DNA of 64,000 nt, from positions 6,537,897 to 6,601,896 of the forward strand of contig NC_134652.1 in the NCBI RefSeq assembly GCF_030463565.1, read 5' to 3'. Below are positions 51,301 through 63,960 of the stretch, one piece after another. The notes beneath the pieces were generated by a model, which searched no databases, had not been told where the DNA came from, and saw only the letters and a program-made list of their open reading frames with translations. Position 1 is the first letter of the stretch. Every line of letters starts with the position of its first letter. The position numbers were made by a program, and so were the translations under genes. Source of the DNA: Pelecanus crispus. Taxonomy: Eukaryota; Chordata; Aves; Pelecaniformes; Pelecanidae.

Positions 51301-54300
51301 AAATATTTGGTACCTAGAACCCTATCAGCTTTATGCAAAACCAGATGTTTTTGACCAAAGGCCCAAATACTTGTCTCCCTTCCTGAATGCTTTCCGCTCA
51401 AAAACTCAAAAATTATCCCGAAACTCTCCTCCAAGTGAGCATGTGTGGTCTAATCCAGTTCCACTGAACTTGCTAGACACGTAAATGTAAACTTTCAAAG
51501 GCAGTGGAGCAGCCTATGAAGAGCGCTCTAATGACTGCCTGCAGTCTCACTTTGTTTTGACTAAGTGTCATCAAAGGAAAAACTTATCAAGCGGTCTGCT
51601 GTTTTTCCCCAAAAATATTTTCCTTAACCTTAGGCATTTCTCTTTTTCTAAGGGTCCAAAAAGATGGTGAAATGTAGAACAAATGATTATTTTATACACA
51701 AACTAAACTTAATTTCTATGGTGCCAGTTTTATTCCATTTCTTTCTGCTTTCATCCTAGGCTCAAGTATCCGTGACTGCTCTAACACAATCACTGCAAAG
51801 CTTTGACCATTATGTTTCCTTTTGTGGCCTTTCTTTGAATACTTCTGCTGTTGTTAAAGAGAAGTTTCATTAAATTGAATTGTTTGGGTTTCAGGAAATC
51901 TCAATTAGGGACAGTTATTAAGAGAACAGTCCTCTGACCAGTGATGCTCCTCTTGTGTCTGTAAGAGTGATGCTGGCAGCCTCTGTCAAGGCTTCTTTTA
52001 GCCCTTTTGGGGACAGAAGTCTCACCCCACTGGTGTCTGTTCTTAGTGTGCAGCTCAGTATGTGTCTGAGGAGACCTGGAACGAGAGCAGTCATCTGGTC
52101 GATGTGAGAAGAGTATGTTGAGCAGAGGACAGGATGAGCTTCCTACTGCTGTATTGCTGGTGGTTCTGTGTGACTCACATTGCCTGTGGTTTCTGGAGAG
52201 CCTATGTGTAAGAGCAACAACCTGTGTCCTCTCTCTCTTTTAAATGTGGACGTGAATTTTCCTCTTCTGTCTGGCTTTAGTAGACTTTTGTGAAAGGAAA
52301 CTCAAAAACTATTTAGGAGTTGGAACCATACAGTGTAATGATGCTGGACCACAATATTGGGGTGGCTTAATCCCCTGAATGAGGGATGAAATGAATCATA
52401 AAAGACTTAAAGCTTTTGTAAAAAGAGGATTATTGTTACCTGTGCTACATCTCTTCCAAGTATGGGTGCCATGAAATAATTAACTGCAATACTCTTCAAT
52501 GGGTAAATTACTGCTGCACCAACCTTGACTGTCATAATAGTTTGTTAAATACTTTGAAACACAGCATCAGAGAATTCATAAATAAAACAAAGAGAAGGCG
52601 AATGAATAGGACAGAGAGCTTAGTCTAGTTCTACCACAAACTTGCCAATCTCTAAATCATGCCACCTTATCTAATGCTGACCGATGCAGTCCTGTGCATT
52701 AAACAGTACCCAGGGAGAGTGAGTTTGTCAGAATCTACATCTCTCTGTCTCATTACCCACCCAGTACAAGATAAGGAAGCTCCTATTTTCTTTTACTTTT
52801 CTCTTGTCTGTTCAATTTATGAGGCCTTGAGACAGAGTTTGTTATTTGTCTGTTATTTGTACAGCGTCTCATGCTCAGAACTCATGGAAGTTCTGAGTTA
52901 AATTGCAACCTAGAGGCCCTACAGGAAAATAGTAAGGCAAAAGAATAACAGTGTGCCTGTCACTCCTGTAATATCCTGTACACTGACAATGTGAAAAGTC
53001 TCCTGAGAAATACATCAGATAAACAGACATAGATCTGAAATATGGGTGTAATCACTCACAGACACGAAGAGGGAACAAGACTGCTAATCCCAGATATCCA
53101 CATCAAATGCCCATTTGATTGATTTGGACTACAAAACCTAAGTTTTTTCCTAAGAAGGGAAATCAAAATTTCCACTAAGATAACCCTGAGCTTTTTTAGT
53201 GGTGACTATTGCTAAGGTTCAGACACTGGCTCTTGTGCATGCGTATCTGCTCTAGATAAGCATGGGAGTTTTGTGCCTGGGATGCCAGGCAGCGTGCAAT
53301 AGATATCCATGCCACTAAATGATCCAGCAAATGAGTAAAAGGAGAGGAGCTCAGAGTATACACTCGCTGGCCCAGCAGCCTTCCCGGTGCCCCTCCACGC
53401 CTCGGCCTCACACCGACAGCATGCAGCAAGCTGGGAGGATGTTTCTGCCCCAGCAGCAATGGCACATTGGTGTTCTGTTTCCCTTCCGCTTTCTTCCAGC
53501 TGTACAAAATGCTTTAAAAGCCACACATAGCTGTGTTTCAAAAAAAAACCCAAAAAAACAAACACAAAACCAGCTGTGGAAACTACTGTCCTCCTCGTCA
53601 GCGATGCGGGGCGTCTGTTGACTGTGCCGTGCCGCGCCGCGGGCCAGGACGTTGGGTGCGCAGGCAGGCGTGCAGCCAGCGAGAGAAGGGCACCGGCGTG
53701 GAGGCAGAGGCAGAATCCTTTCACAGGGTTATGGCACAGTTTGCAGCGAAGCAGCATGTAAAATAAATCGTTCCTCTGCGTAGGAGCTGTGATTTGCTCC
53801 CTGGGTGCTGCCCCAGACCACAGGCTGAGCAAAGTCCTGCTCTCACGGCTGTCCCCGGCCCCCGGATTGCTGGCTTTGGGGGATAACCGGTGCTTCACTC
53901 CACTCCAGCTCAGCCGAGCAGCTCTTGTAGTGCCACAAAGAACATAACGATAGCATAGACAAGAGACTGGCCTGGGCTGTTCTGCTTCTTGACTTTTTAC
54001 CTCTTTGGAGGCGACTGGACTGTCTATGAGTTTGCATAAATGCCGGGAAGACGTGGGGCAATAAAGTCTGCCTTGGAACTGGAAAAAAAATGCCTGCATT
54101 TTTGGATATGTAGTACGAATATCACAAAAGAATCTTTAATTATCATAGGCCTCTTGATAAGAAATGGTATTTCCACAGATTGCAATTAATAGAGCATATT
54201 TGTAATTGCATGGAAATTTTGTGCATTTTCCTTTCTTAAAGCACAAATATATTCATTTACTGAAACTGTTCTGTATACAGGAGGTGAATAACTTCTTATG

Positions 54301-54320
54301 AAAGTTGAAGTATTGTGTAT
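48313..54320. other. gene-poor interval upstream of WDR11
   Basis: I see no exon that I can defend, no RNA gene and no recognised repeat family across this 6 kb. It holds poly-T/A runs (for example 48641-48652) and scattered short ORFs. A GC-richer patch at 53,340-53,900 produces a 295-codon minus-strand open frame without recognisable domains. Confidence 0.5.
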
Positions 54321-54491
54321 GCCCAGAGAGGTGGTAGATGTCCCATCCCTGGAAACATCCCAGGTCAGGTTGGACGGGGCTCTGAGCACCCTGGGCTGGT
54401 TAAAGCTGTCCCTGGCGCTGCAGGGGCTGGGCTGGGTGGGCTCTGAAGCGCCCTTCCCACCCAAACCATTCTATGATTCTATGATTCTATT
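54321..54491 (+). mobile_element. short CR1 LINE 3' fragment
   Basis: GCCCAGAGAGGTGGTAGATG through to the terminal ATTCTATGATTCTATGATTC repeat. Same subfamily as the copies at 39.3, 46.7 and 48.0 kb. Confidence 0.92.
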
Positions 54492-55192
54492 TTAGAGCTT
54501 TGGAAATGTCCTAACAGCCTAAGAAAGCATTTCTTTACTACTTTATTAGGCATGTACATAAAGTATTATTTTTTGTAGCTAATAAGCAATTTATCAGCAT
54601 CACTGCATTTTACTCTAAGATACAGGATAACAGTAATGGTGATGTGAAGTTGGGATTTGAAAGCTATGTGAAACAATGCCGTATACTCAAGACTGATAAA
54701 TGAATCAGTGTTCCTGACAACCTGGTGTTCCATGACATAAATATTTAAGGAAGAAGAAATCTCTAAAAAGACATGCTTCATGAAAAAATCATGGAAAATC
54801 AAGTAACGACTGCAACTCCATGACTACAGCTAAAAAAATGTGAATGTAATAATTTATTGAATTTGATAAAGTGTATATTGCAAAATAAGAGTGTCCTTGT
54901 GTATATTGCATATTAAATGGGTGGAAAAAGTTTTAATCCATGCTGTTAATGTTTTGGGTTGTGCAGGGTTTTTTTAAACTAAATTCAGAAATTCAAATGT
55001 CCAGAAACCACAGTAACCAAGTATATCCAGTAAAGAGTTATTTGCTGAATGTAATACATCCTACACACCAATATTTAGGTTGGCTACAGCCCACAAATGA
55101 TTCTTATGAGAGCATAAACCTTCAGTTGTTCTTATTTTATAATGTATAACACTTTCATTAAATGGTTTTCACATTGTTTGGAAAATTATATA

Positions 55193-55432
55193 TTAGGACT
55201 TGTCTGATTCCAATGTCCAGTGAAGTTTGGCAGCTGCTGTCAAAGCATGGCCCTGCTTCAAGGGTTTACATGGAAGATATCCGTGAAAAATCTCGATATG
55301 GTGCAAAATAACTGTGTATAATTCAATATGTGACAGTGCAATCTGCATGTGGCAACGGCCTAGCGTATCAGCCACTTGAACCATGATGATTCCTTCACCA
55401 GTGTCTCTCCTCCACAAAATGGGATGTGAATT
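55193..55432 (-). CDS. candidate terminal exon of an unidentified gene
   Basis: Open for 79 codons after CCACAG|AATTC to TAA at 55195-55193, with peptide such as RRDTGEGIIMVQVADTLGRC and HIELYTVILHHIEIFHGYLP. It joins in phase 0 to the candidate exon at 56092-56300. A donor-like AT|GTAAAC at 55269-55264 could end it earlier. The polypyrimidine tract is poor. I recognise no family; an old retroelement fragment is possible. Confidence 0.3.
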   Translation of the reverse strand, partial: NSHPILWRRDTGEGIIMVQVADTLGRCHMQIALSHIELYTVILHHIEIFHGYLPCKPLKQGHALTAAAKLHWTLESDKS

Positions 55433-56091
55433 CTGTGGTCTGGACTGGTTTGTGACTAAGAGATACTGTGGAGCTTTAAGCCTCTGAACCTCTTATAAGC
55501 TCAAGGGAAAGTAAGGATGCTTAAAGCTTGGTAAGATAATACAATACAAAGAATCAAAAGAAAGGCTAAGATGGCTTGTGAAGGATAAAGTCCCTGTTTA
55601 AACTCAAACAGCTTTAGCAAGCAGACAGGGACATTATTTAAAGTAAGATTTTGTTCACCACATTTCATGGGCCTCCAGTCCTCATGGCAGTTACTCAGCT
55701 ACCAGTTGATACTATGACCACTGCTATTGCAGGTCAGGGATGTATGCCCACCAGTTCCTCTCAGAGGTATCAGCGGCTTTAGGTAGCAGTTTCTGATAAG
55801 GCATTACACATTCCGCCTCAGTAGCAGCTTTGTAATTGCTCTTTTTTTTTTTTTTTCCCCTAATAAAATAACTTTTAAGAGTGTTACACAGTGTTTTGCT
55901 ATGGGATTGGGGTTCTTTCATGAACCTTATTGCTCTTTTTTGAAAAGTGTCTTGAAAAACGCTCTGATCTCCTTGATATACTGATATATACTAGGTGGAA
56001 GACCAAGGCATTGCAGGTAAACAGAACCAAAAAATAGAAGTTCCAGGAAAATTCTGGAAATACAATGCACAAAGCTTGCTTTCCTTCTTAC

Positions 56092-56300
56092 TTGGCACAG
56101 TGATGACTTGTGGCTTCTCTCTAGCTGTGCCGTGATTTCTTTTTCCTCGGGAGTAATTGTAAATTGATCACAGGAAGGAAGAAAAGACTCAGTTTTTGGA
56201 ACACAGGGTGTAAGTGCACCAGAGTTTCTGGTCAACTTGATTTGGGATTTGTCACTTTTCCAGTTTAAATAAAGCAAAGAATGATCACCTAGGAACCAGT
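56092..56300 (-). CDS. candidate internal exon of an unidentified gene
   Basis: A 209-nt open block with a good acceptor (TTTTCTGATTCTTACAG) and a good donor (CCAA|GTAAGA). Encodes DWFLGDHSLLYLNWKSDKSQ, IKLTRNSGALTPCVPKTESF and ITPEEKEITAQLERSHKS. It needs one base carried in and ends at phase 0. The peptide looks protein-like and polar, but I do not recognise it. Confidence 0.4.
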
Positions 56301-56783
56301 CTGTAAGAATCAGAAAATCGTGCAGCAGTCTGGCAGAACAAAAATTATAAACTACGCAATCTGTATATCGGTAGCAGAACAAAATACCGAGATTTGTGAC
56401 AGTCAGAGAGACAGTAATTCTACACAGCTGCTGGAATCCAAATATTAAATAAACATGTTTAAAAAATCAACTTCTGATGTTGGTGCACTGATGATGCTTT
56501 ACAGGCTACTTCATAAGTTGTGGCTCTTGGGCATGCAGGGGAAGGACACTAGTGCATCCTGGAGGAAGAAACAGCAAATGTGCTTTGAGGTTTGCTTAAA
56601 GGATGAAAAAAGACTCTGGAAAAGGCTGTGAAAGCAAACCAGCGTGGTGAACAGACAGAAGCATGGCTATGGGAAGCTGGGTGGTTTGGATGGCCTCCAC
56701 CTCATCAGAGGGGAATGCCTCTGTCTGTGGGGCAGACTGGCCAGGGCAGCTCTGCAGAAACATCACACATGTGAGGAGTGGAA

Positions 56784-57215
56784 AGAATCATAGAATCGTT
56801 TAGGTCGGAAAAGACCTTTAAGATCATTCGGTCCAACCATTAACCTAACATTACCAAGTCCATCATTAAACCAATTCAGGGTAGAGTAGCAATTTCATGT
56901 TTCCTGGCTTGGTGGCTGGATCATTTATAATGAAAGTAAAAACTAGGAATCATTAAGATTGGAAAGGACCTCTAAGATCATCAGTCCAATCATCAACCCA
57001 ACACCACCATGCCTACTAAACCATGTCCCAAAGTGCCATGTCTGCCCGTTTTTTGAACTCTTCCAGGGATGGTGACTCCACCACCTCTCTGGGCAGCCTG
57101 TTCCAATGCTTGACTACCCTTTCCGTGAAGAAATTTTTCCTAATATCCAATCTAAACCTCCCCTGGAGCAGCTTGAGCCCATTTCCTCTCATCCTATCGT
57201 CGTCTACTTGGGAGT
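56784..57215 (-). mobile_element. CR1 LINE fragment with composite 3' structure, copy 1
   Basis: Two CR1-type 3' ends in tandem (AGAATCATAGAATCGTTTAG at the left and AATCATTAAGATTGGAAAGG further right), separated by 73 nt at 56873-56945. The usual CR1 body follows (GGATGGTGACTCCACCACCT). An almost identical arrangement recurs at 60,059. Confidence 0.9.
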
Positions 57216-60058
57216 GGAAGTTGATAGCAATTAGTTTAGATTAGAGACTGGGAACCATGGGAAAGGGCGAAATACGTGGTCAGTAGAGTGAAGGCAGGTC
57301 ACACGGGCTTTTTCTTCAATAAGGCTGACTCCTGCAGTGGCTGTTTTTCACACTTTAAACTGCTTTCTGATTTCAGATTTTAAAGAGCTTATGTAAATGT
57401 TTCCCATAAGTACAGTAATTATTTGATCTGACTGAAATAGTGCTGAAAAAGCAAGTTTTATGATCGCTGATAAAGGTAATATAGAGGTAAAAATCCTCAC
57501 AAGACCCATCACATTTGACATATAAAGTGTCCTGTTCTTATAAATGTCTGCAGGGTATGAAATGACTTGGCTGACGTATCGTATCTGTTAATAGACAAAT
57601 ACCATGTCTTCATATATATGAAAATCATCCTCTGAAGAGTCAATTTAAAAAAAATACTGACATTGTAGTAGAGATCAGACCCCTGCCTGATTGAATACAT
57701 TGAATTAAATGTATTCCTTCACAGTCCCATTTGAGCTGCATACGTTGGTTTATATTCTGTGGCATCAGCAGTATTCATCTGTTTTTCTCCTTCAGTGAAA
57801 GTAGGAGAGAATGTTTTGTCTTTGCTTTATTTTCTAAAATGTTCACATCCCCTTCTTTAAAGAGGATTCTTTAAAATGTAAAATTGTTCTCCCAACACGC
57901 AGTGGTCAGAAAAATAATAATAGCTGTTTTTTCAGTTCATTCTCATATATGCAAGAGAGTTTGACTGGCTTCAGCCATATGATAAATTGACTTTAAGGTC
58001 CTCCATACTGTGGCAATACTCCCATACTTGATTTTATTTACTTTTCCATTTCTGACTTTTCTGTCTTCAGCACAGAAGAAAAACAAAGGCAGATTAAAAA
58101 AAAAAAAAAAAGGCAAACCAAAGCCAAACAAAACCACACATACACACACACACACACACACACAAAAAAAATAAAGAACAACCCCTCCCACCCCCCCAGG
58201 CCTTCAGGGGTTGGCATGAAATTCTTTTTAGGAGTTTTATCAGTTAAAGACATCTCATGCCTCAGAAGTATGATCTCTGTTCAAATGGGAATTATGATGA
58301 AATGCAGGACTAAGAAATCTCTGGAGTCTAGGACTTCTACAAGGATACACAGTGTTCTTCCATGCCTCATTAAGCTTGCCTGAAATGACCCAATCAGTGT
58401 TGAAAAAGTTCAGGAAAGATAAACTACTTGAGAATTTCTTTTTCTTTTTTTTTAAATTTCACTCATTGTAGGGCCATAGAGCAGAGCTGTAAGAAATGCA
58501 CACGGGAACCTAAATTTACAGGGGAATTTATACAGGAATGCACAAAGGCGTAGTGATTTTTTTCAAGCAAATAATGTTTGGAAGCATCTGACAACTGCTT
58601 TTTCAAGACAAACTAATGTGGAAATAACCTTTAAAAGCAACACTGCATAGGGTAATTTAAGAAGTCAGATTTTTCCAGAGTGGAATGTGGCCGGGGAATT
58701 TAAAATCTATGGCATTAAGTGGGATTTTGTTACTTGTGAAAATGTACCTTTATCTTTTTCTTGCAAAATATTTTCAGATTGTCGCCTTGAAATTCTGCCA
58801 TAAAGGAGTTGTTATATTCCTGTACTGCAAATACTAGGGATGATTTCAGTTTTCTGTTGTTTCTCCTCTCCAAAGTAGGACTCCCATGAGATCAGGAAGG
58901 AAGGAATATATTCAGTTTGAAGCCAGTTCTCTCAGACTATATTTACAATAATATACTTGATGACTGGCATTCTAAATGGGACATAAATTGTGAGAGTAAG
59001 AAACCCTTATTTCCAAATATTATTATATGTTAACTATTTCTCTTTTTTCCCTGTAAAACAATAAAATAAATTTCACTCTGAGCCAAATCTTCAATTCTGA
59101 CAGTGCTGAGTGATCATGAAAGTACTTCTTTCCATTAAAATTACAGCTGAACTTTTGCTTCTGTATTGATAATTTCTGTATCTACATCCTAGAGACAGTA
59201 CTCTTTGTGCTGCACACTTGGGCTGGCACAAAGAAGCATCCCGCTCCTGAGGTCCCTACCACTGCAGCCTGCCTGTCCAGCTTCCAGTTGGTTTTCCTAA
59301 ATTATGAAAGTGCTGACAGTAGGTAGAAGACAAAGCAAAACTGTTTCTCTATGGAGAAAAAACTGTTACTCTATGGAGTAAGGGGGTATTTTCCCTAATT
59401 CAACAAATACACAGTCCACTTATGTCCATTTTCATCTCACTTTGTGGTGCATTTGTCTGCAAATGTTACCAGCCCTGGCAAGTTTAGATAAAATATTTTG
59501 ATACTTTATTATGCTAAAACTCCCCAGATCCTTTATAATGGGATTTTCACAGTATCTGCAATATAGGAAGCAAGAATATCTTTTTACTAAGGACATGACA
59601 TATATTCATCTTCCCTCGAGAAGGAAGTAATTGAAAATGACTACTGCCAAAATTAGTATGGTTTAAAGACTATCTGTTCCTTAATTTTTAATGGATGTCA
59701 TTTCATAAGTATATGTAGTGATGACCATGTGGCATCAGTATACTTCAGAGTTTCAGTATGGGAGAAATGACCTTTTTAAGACTGTTAGTGCTCTTGATGG
59801 TTGTTGGAAGAAGAATATTTCTTGAAACCACTTTGGAAAAAGCCAGTGAGGTTCAAGGCTTACTTGTCTGTACTAAAAGCACAGTATCTGATGTCATCAG
59901 AGCTCCCACCTTCCAAACTTTACTGTGCAGCAGATATAAACAACATGTGGCTGCTTGTGGTTGCAATGAAGAGAATTACATTTCTGCATGCTGCCTGTGA
60001 TGCAAGGCTTAAAAAATGAAGCATTTCTCACATACTTTTGAGAAGCAGAGACTACTTT
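57216..60058. other. interval without recognised genes
   Basis: AT-rich. Contains a (CA)n microsatellite and A-tract near 58,096-58,171. A linking exon of the candidate gene (start phase 0, end phase 1) should lie between 56.3 and 60.9 kb but I could not find it. Confidence 0.45.
58096..58171. repeat. A-tract and (CA)n microsatellite
   Basis: A poly-A run at about 58096-58111 is followed by a CAAA-rich stretch and (CA)n at 58142-58164, then another A run. Confidence 0.9.
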
Positions 60059-60697
60059 AGAATCATAGAATCATAGAATCGTTTAGGTTGGAAAAGACCT
60101 TTAAGATCACCCAGTCCAACCATTAACCTAACATTACCAAGTCCATCATTAAACCAATTCAGGGTAGAGTAGCAATTTCATGTTTCCTGGCTTGGTGGCT
60201 GGATCATTTATAATGAAAGTAAAAACTAGGAATCATTAAGATTGGAAAGGACCTCTAAGATTGTCAGTCCAATCATCAACCCAACACCACCATGCCTACT
60301 AAACTGTGTCCCAAAGTGCCACAGCTACCCCTTTTTTTTAACACTTCCAGGGATGGTGACTCCACCACCTCTCTGGGCAGTCTGTTCCAATGCTTGACTA
60401 CCCTTTCCGTGAAGAAATTTTTCCTAATATCCAATCTAAATCTCACCTGGTGCAGCTTGAGCCCATTTCCTCTCGTCCTATCGCTAACTACTTGGGAGAA
60501 GAGACCAACACCCACCTCGCTACAGCCTCCTTTCAGGTAACTACTAGAGAGCGATAAGGTCTCCCCTCAGCCTCCTCTTCTCCAGACTAAACAACCCCAG
60601 TTCCCTCAGCCGCTCCCCATCAGCCCTGTGCTCCAGACCCTTCACCAGCTTTGTTGCCCTTCTCTGGACATGCTCCAGCACCTCAATGTCCTTCTTT
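60059..60697 (-). mobile_element. CR1 LINE fragment with composite 3' structure, copy 2
   Basis: Starts AGAATCATAGAATCATAGAA and carries the same tandem CR1 3' ends and identical 73-nt spacer (60156-60228) as copy 1. It extends further 5', through CTCTTCTCCAGACTAAACAA and CTTCTCTGGACATGCTCCAG. Confidence 0.92.
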
Positions 60698-60918
60698 TAT
60701 TATATCTTTAACCCCTTCTCCTCTTTGACAGTGTGTACAAAGCATGAAAGAAACAAAGCTCAATGGATTTGAGAAGCACTAATCTGCAAAGCATTCAAAT
60801 GAAACAAAAAATCTGTTCATATTTTATCACACATTCTGTTACCTATTATCAACAATCTAAAAAATATTTGATAAATTAAAAAAAATGACATGCATATCAG
60901 AAAGCTAGTGCCTCTTAC

Positions 60919-61068
60919 ATACTGTGGGAAGATGATGAGTTCTCTCCAGTCCTGGGATGATGTTTCTTCACGTGATGTCGTTTGGGATTCATGGAGCGCC
61001 CTAACTTCAAAGTCAATGGCCTGCATTTCTCTTTGAATGTACTCCTGGTCAAACAAATGGCATCGACC
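60919..61068 (-). CDS. candidate internal exon of an unidentified gene
   Basis: 150 nt, phase 0 to phase 0, acceptor AAAACAG|GG and donor AGTAT|GTAAGA. Encodes GRCHLFDQEYIQREMQAIDF, EVRALHESQTTSREETSSQD and WRELIIFPQY, an acidic, probably helical peptide. It does not join directly in phase to the candidates at 56.2 or 62.4 kb, so linking exons are missing. No family recognised. Confidence 0.4.
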
Positions 61069-62358
61069 CTGTTTTAAGCAAAGATCAGTTGTAAGAATTT
61101 TTTGACAAAGTAAAAAGCAGATTATTGCAGTATCAGAATAAGGATATGATTCTCTAGTCTGGAGAAACGCTTATGCTCTCCCTCTGCTGAGGAAGCTATC
61201 ATTCTCATTTCCCTATAGCCTAACATTTCCCTTCAATCATCATTTCATTACCAGAAGAGAATGATGTCATAGTCCATGGTTAGAACTTTGCACTTGGAGC
61301 TCAACAAGCCAAGCTCCTAAGAAGTTACTGAAGTATCAGACAAGAGACAGCAGGGAAATTCAAAAGATGAAGGACTACAAGAAGGCAATGAAGCAATGCT
61401 GATCAACATGACTAAGAGCTCAGCTGCTACCAGGCCAGGGGAAACATGAGTCTGGGGTAAACACAATTTTCACAGGCTAAGTCTTCAGCTACTCGTGAAA
61501 GGCTTCCTTCATTTTATTTCCTATCCCCCTGAAAACTGTTTCTTCCAGCAATTTTGGAATTTCTGCTATGAGAAGATCTGATATTCTGTTTTAATACAAA
61601 TTAAATAACCACATTTTCAGTGACAAGAGCAACAGATCTAAAACTGTGAGCCCAAAGCACCTTTTCCCTGCTTATCAATTCTGTTCCATCATCATGCTTA
61701 TATTTTCATGTTTCTTCTTTTTGTCTCTCTCTGGTACATTTTGCATATACTGGGGAATGCGGATGTTTTTCATATAGTGAATGATTGTAGATGAGTTTTC
61801 CATGATAAAACAGTTCTCTAGCTCCCCATTCTCCACAGAATTTTAAATAAAATATCCCTGATTTGATGACAGAATGATCAATCTGAATCACATCCCAGAC
61901 ATGCAAGCTTCAGAGCAGAAAAGACTAAAAAAAAATTAAATATTTAACATGAGTTATACAATATTGAAACCAAAGAAGATTTGAAGTCAGTGGTGATATT
62001 TACAAAGCATTCTTGATTTTGATAGCAAAAAATGTTTAACCTGTTAACAAATAATTTCTCAAATAAAACCACAAGTTCCTATATCTAACTTTCTAACTTT
62101 TTGTAGAATATATTTCTGAAATTTTAATATGTACTGCTCAAAACTTCTGACTTGCATTTGGACAGGTTAAAAGCACATTTTACATTTAAGTTTCTTTTGC
62201 TTCATAAATCTGAGTATTCTGACTTTTTAAGGCTTTCTAATAATAAACTTTTTTGTTATATCAAATATAATAGTGATAGTCCTTGCAGGGTCATTTTCAG
62301 CCTAGCAGGAGCCACAATCCTCCTGTCCCTAGCAATCAACCTCTCAATGCTTACTTAC

Positions 62359-62453
62359 CCACCAGTGGGTGCTGAGGTTTTCTCTTCAGAGAGCTCAGGT
62401 GCAAAGACCATTTGCTCCGTTATCTCTTCAGTAGAACAAGAGTTGCTTTCTCT
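62359..62453 (-). CDS. candidate internal exon of an unidentified gene
   Basis: 95 nt with a strong acceptor (CCTTTCCTCTTGCAG) and a strong donor (GGTGG|GTAAGT). Open in the frame RESNSCSTEEITEQMVFAPE then LSEEKTSAPTG, an acidic low-complexity peptide. Starts at phase 0 and ends at phase 2. Confidence 0.4.
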
Positions 62454-63302
62454 CTGCAAGAGGAAAGGCAGCCAAGGTAGGTTGCCTTTCATCTCCAGGA
62501 AAGGAGGAGAAACCTTCCAGAAAGAGAAAACGTACTACCACAAGTTAATCGTCCTCTTATTTGGCCTGAATATAAGAACCTTCCGTGCACGCTATACATG
62601 CAATACTGTTGAGCACGCAAAGTGTGCTGTGGAAATTAGGCAAACATAGATCCATAAGGTTTTGGCTCTGTCAAAATTGTTCTAAGTACAAAGCCTTAAA
62701 TTCCAGATTTTAAGTCCCCTGACTTTCCAGGGTGTAGAAACGCTGATTAGCATGTAAAAGTCAGCAAATTGGGTAGATGCAGATTATTTTCATGGCCAAC
62801 AGTCATGATTTCTTGCACAATGTTAAGGAAGAAAGCCAGTTTTGAAACATAACCTTGTAGTTTGTAGTCCTTTGTAAAGTAATTTAAACACAAGTAATCT
62901 CAAAGGCTTGATTTTTACATGGTATTGACAAGCACATCTAATCCATTGTGCTACAGTTTACTAAGGGATGGTAGCTCATTTACAGAGTTAAAATCCCACA
63001 AAAACCCTTAGCCATTTTTCCCCCTCTAAACGATATCACGTTTCTTCAATTTTTGCTTTATTTCCTATGTTTTTAAAACTTGGAAGGACTAGTTATGTGA
63101 CTCAGGAAAGTATTTTTGCAACAGATGAAACTAATTATGTGAATATTTATGCTGTGCTAGCCCTCTTTATATCCTTATTTATGCATTAAACATTGGACAG
63201 TAATTTAACAATTATTTTAGCAAGATTGGAAATTACACAAGGATGGTGGCAGGGAGGAATAAGAAGACAACCCAATAGAAACCTGATTATTTCAGTTATT
63301 AC

Positions 63303-63364
63303 CATTGGGATCATATAATTAAATGCATTCCTCATTTCATTACAAAGTTCAATTAAAAGAACAA
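63303..63364 (-). CDS. weak candidate exon of the same unidentified gene
   Basis: 62 nt between AATGCAG and ATG|GTAATA, open as VLLIELCNEMRNAFNYMIPM. Its phases fit both the candidate at the window edge and the one at 62.4 kb. The sequence before the acceptor is purine-rich, which argues against it. Confidence 0.2.
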
Positions 63365-63960
63365 CTGCATTATTCTTAACCATCAGCAACCTTTTTTTTT
63401 TTTTTTTTCCAATTTTCATGTTGGTCTCCTCAGTCCTCAGAAGGGCTGCTGGGCAAAATGAGTTCTTGCATCTTTGATTAGGTTGAAAGCAATCTGATTT
63501 GCAATTTTTCCATATCAATTCAGTTGAGTGAGTCACTGTCTGAGACACGTAATGTACAACAAGATTTAGTAATAGGCAATGCTGCCAGATTGCAGATAGG
63601 TCACAAAATACTAGTAAATATGTGGGGGGTGGGAAAATGATGGGTTGGTTTGTGAGTAGCTCTGAAGCAGGAATAGAACAACCGTGCTACCCATACGCTG
63701 TGTTTTCCAGTAAAGGAAGCCTTTGCTGGTCAAAACTCAGCAGTCCCCTAGATGCCAAAAAGTTTGCTTTTGGTTAATTGTGATTCCTCACATGATACGA
63801 AGCAGTAGCTGCAGCGGCAATTAGTCCTGCTAAGTGTTTGCTGCTGGTGTTCATCGGTGTTAGCGGCCTGGCAAAGGCGTTCACAGGCAGGGATCCACAA
63901 TGGACATTTGCTTTAAAAAGAAAAGGTTTATCATCTTATAATTGAAATAAGAATACTTAC

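Noticed and set aside
55724..55860. Minus-strand open stretch ending SERNWWAYIPDLQ
   Set aside because: Could be a short exon or a retroelement relic, but there is no convincing donor, and the 56.2-kb exon already joins the 55.4-kb block in phase without it.
60276..60540. ORFs on both strands at 60.3-60.5 kb, and 57023-57244
   Set aside because: Both are CR1 sequence.
61199..61320. Possible minus-strand exon at about 61.25-61.32 kb (open as ELGLLSSKCKVLTMDYD)
   Set aside because: It has AG and GT edges, but its phase (0 in, 2 out) does not link the neighbouring candidates and the peptide is not convincing.
61675..61830. Minus-strand open frame with MENSSTIIHYMKNIRIPQY and a Lys-rich end
   Set aside because: Looks protein-like but has no good acceptor or donor and does not fix the phase gap between the exons at 62.4 and 61.0 kb. 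Kept only as a note.
62152..62649. 165-codon plus-strand ORF
   Set aside because: Its peptide is unremarkable, and the minus strand at 62359-62453 shows a better exon with both splice sites.
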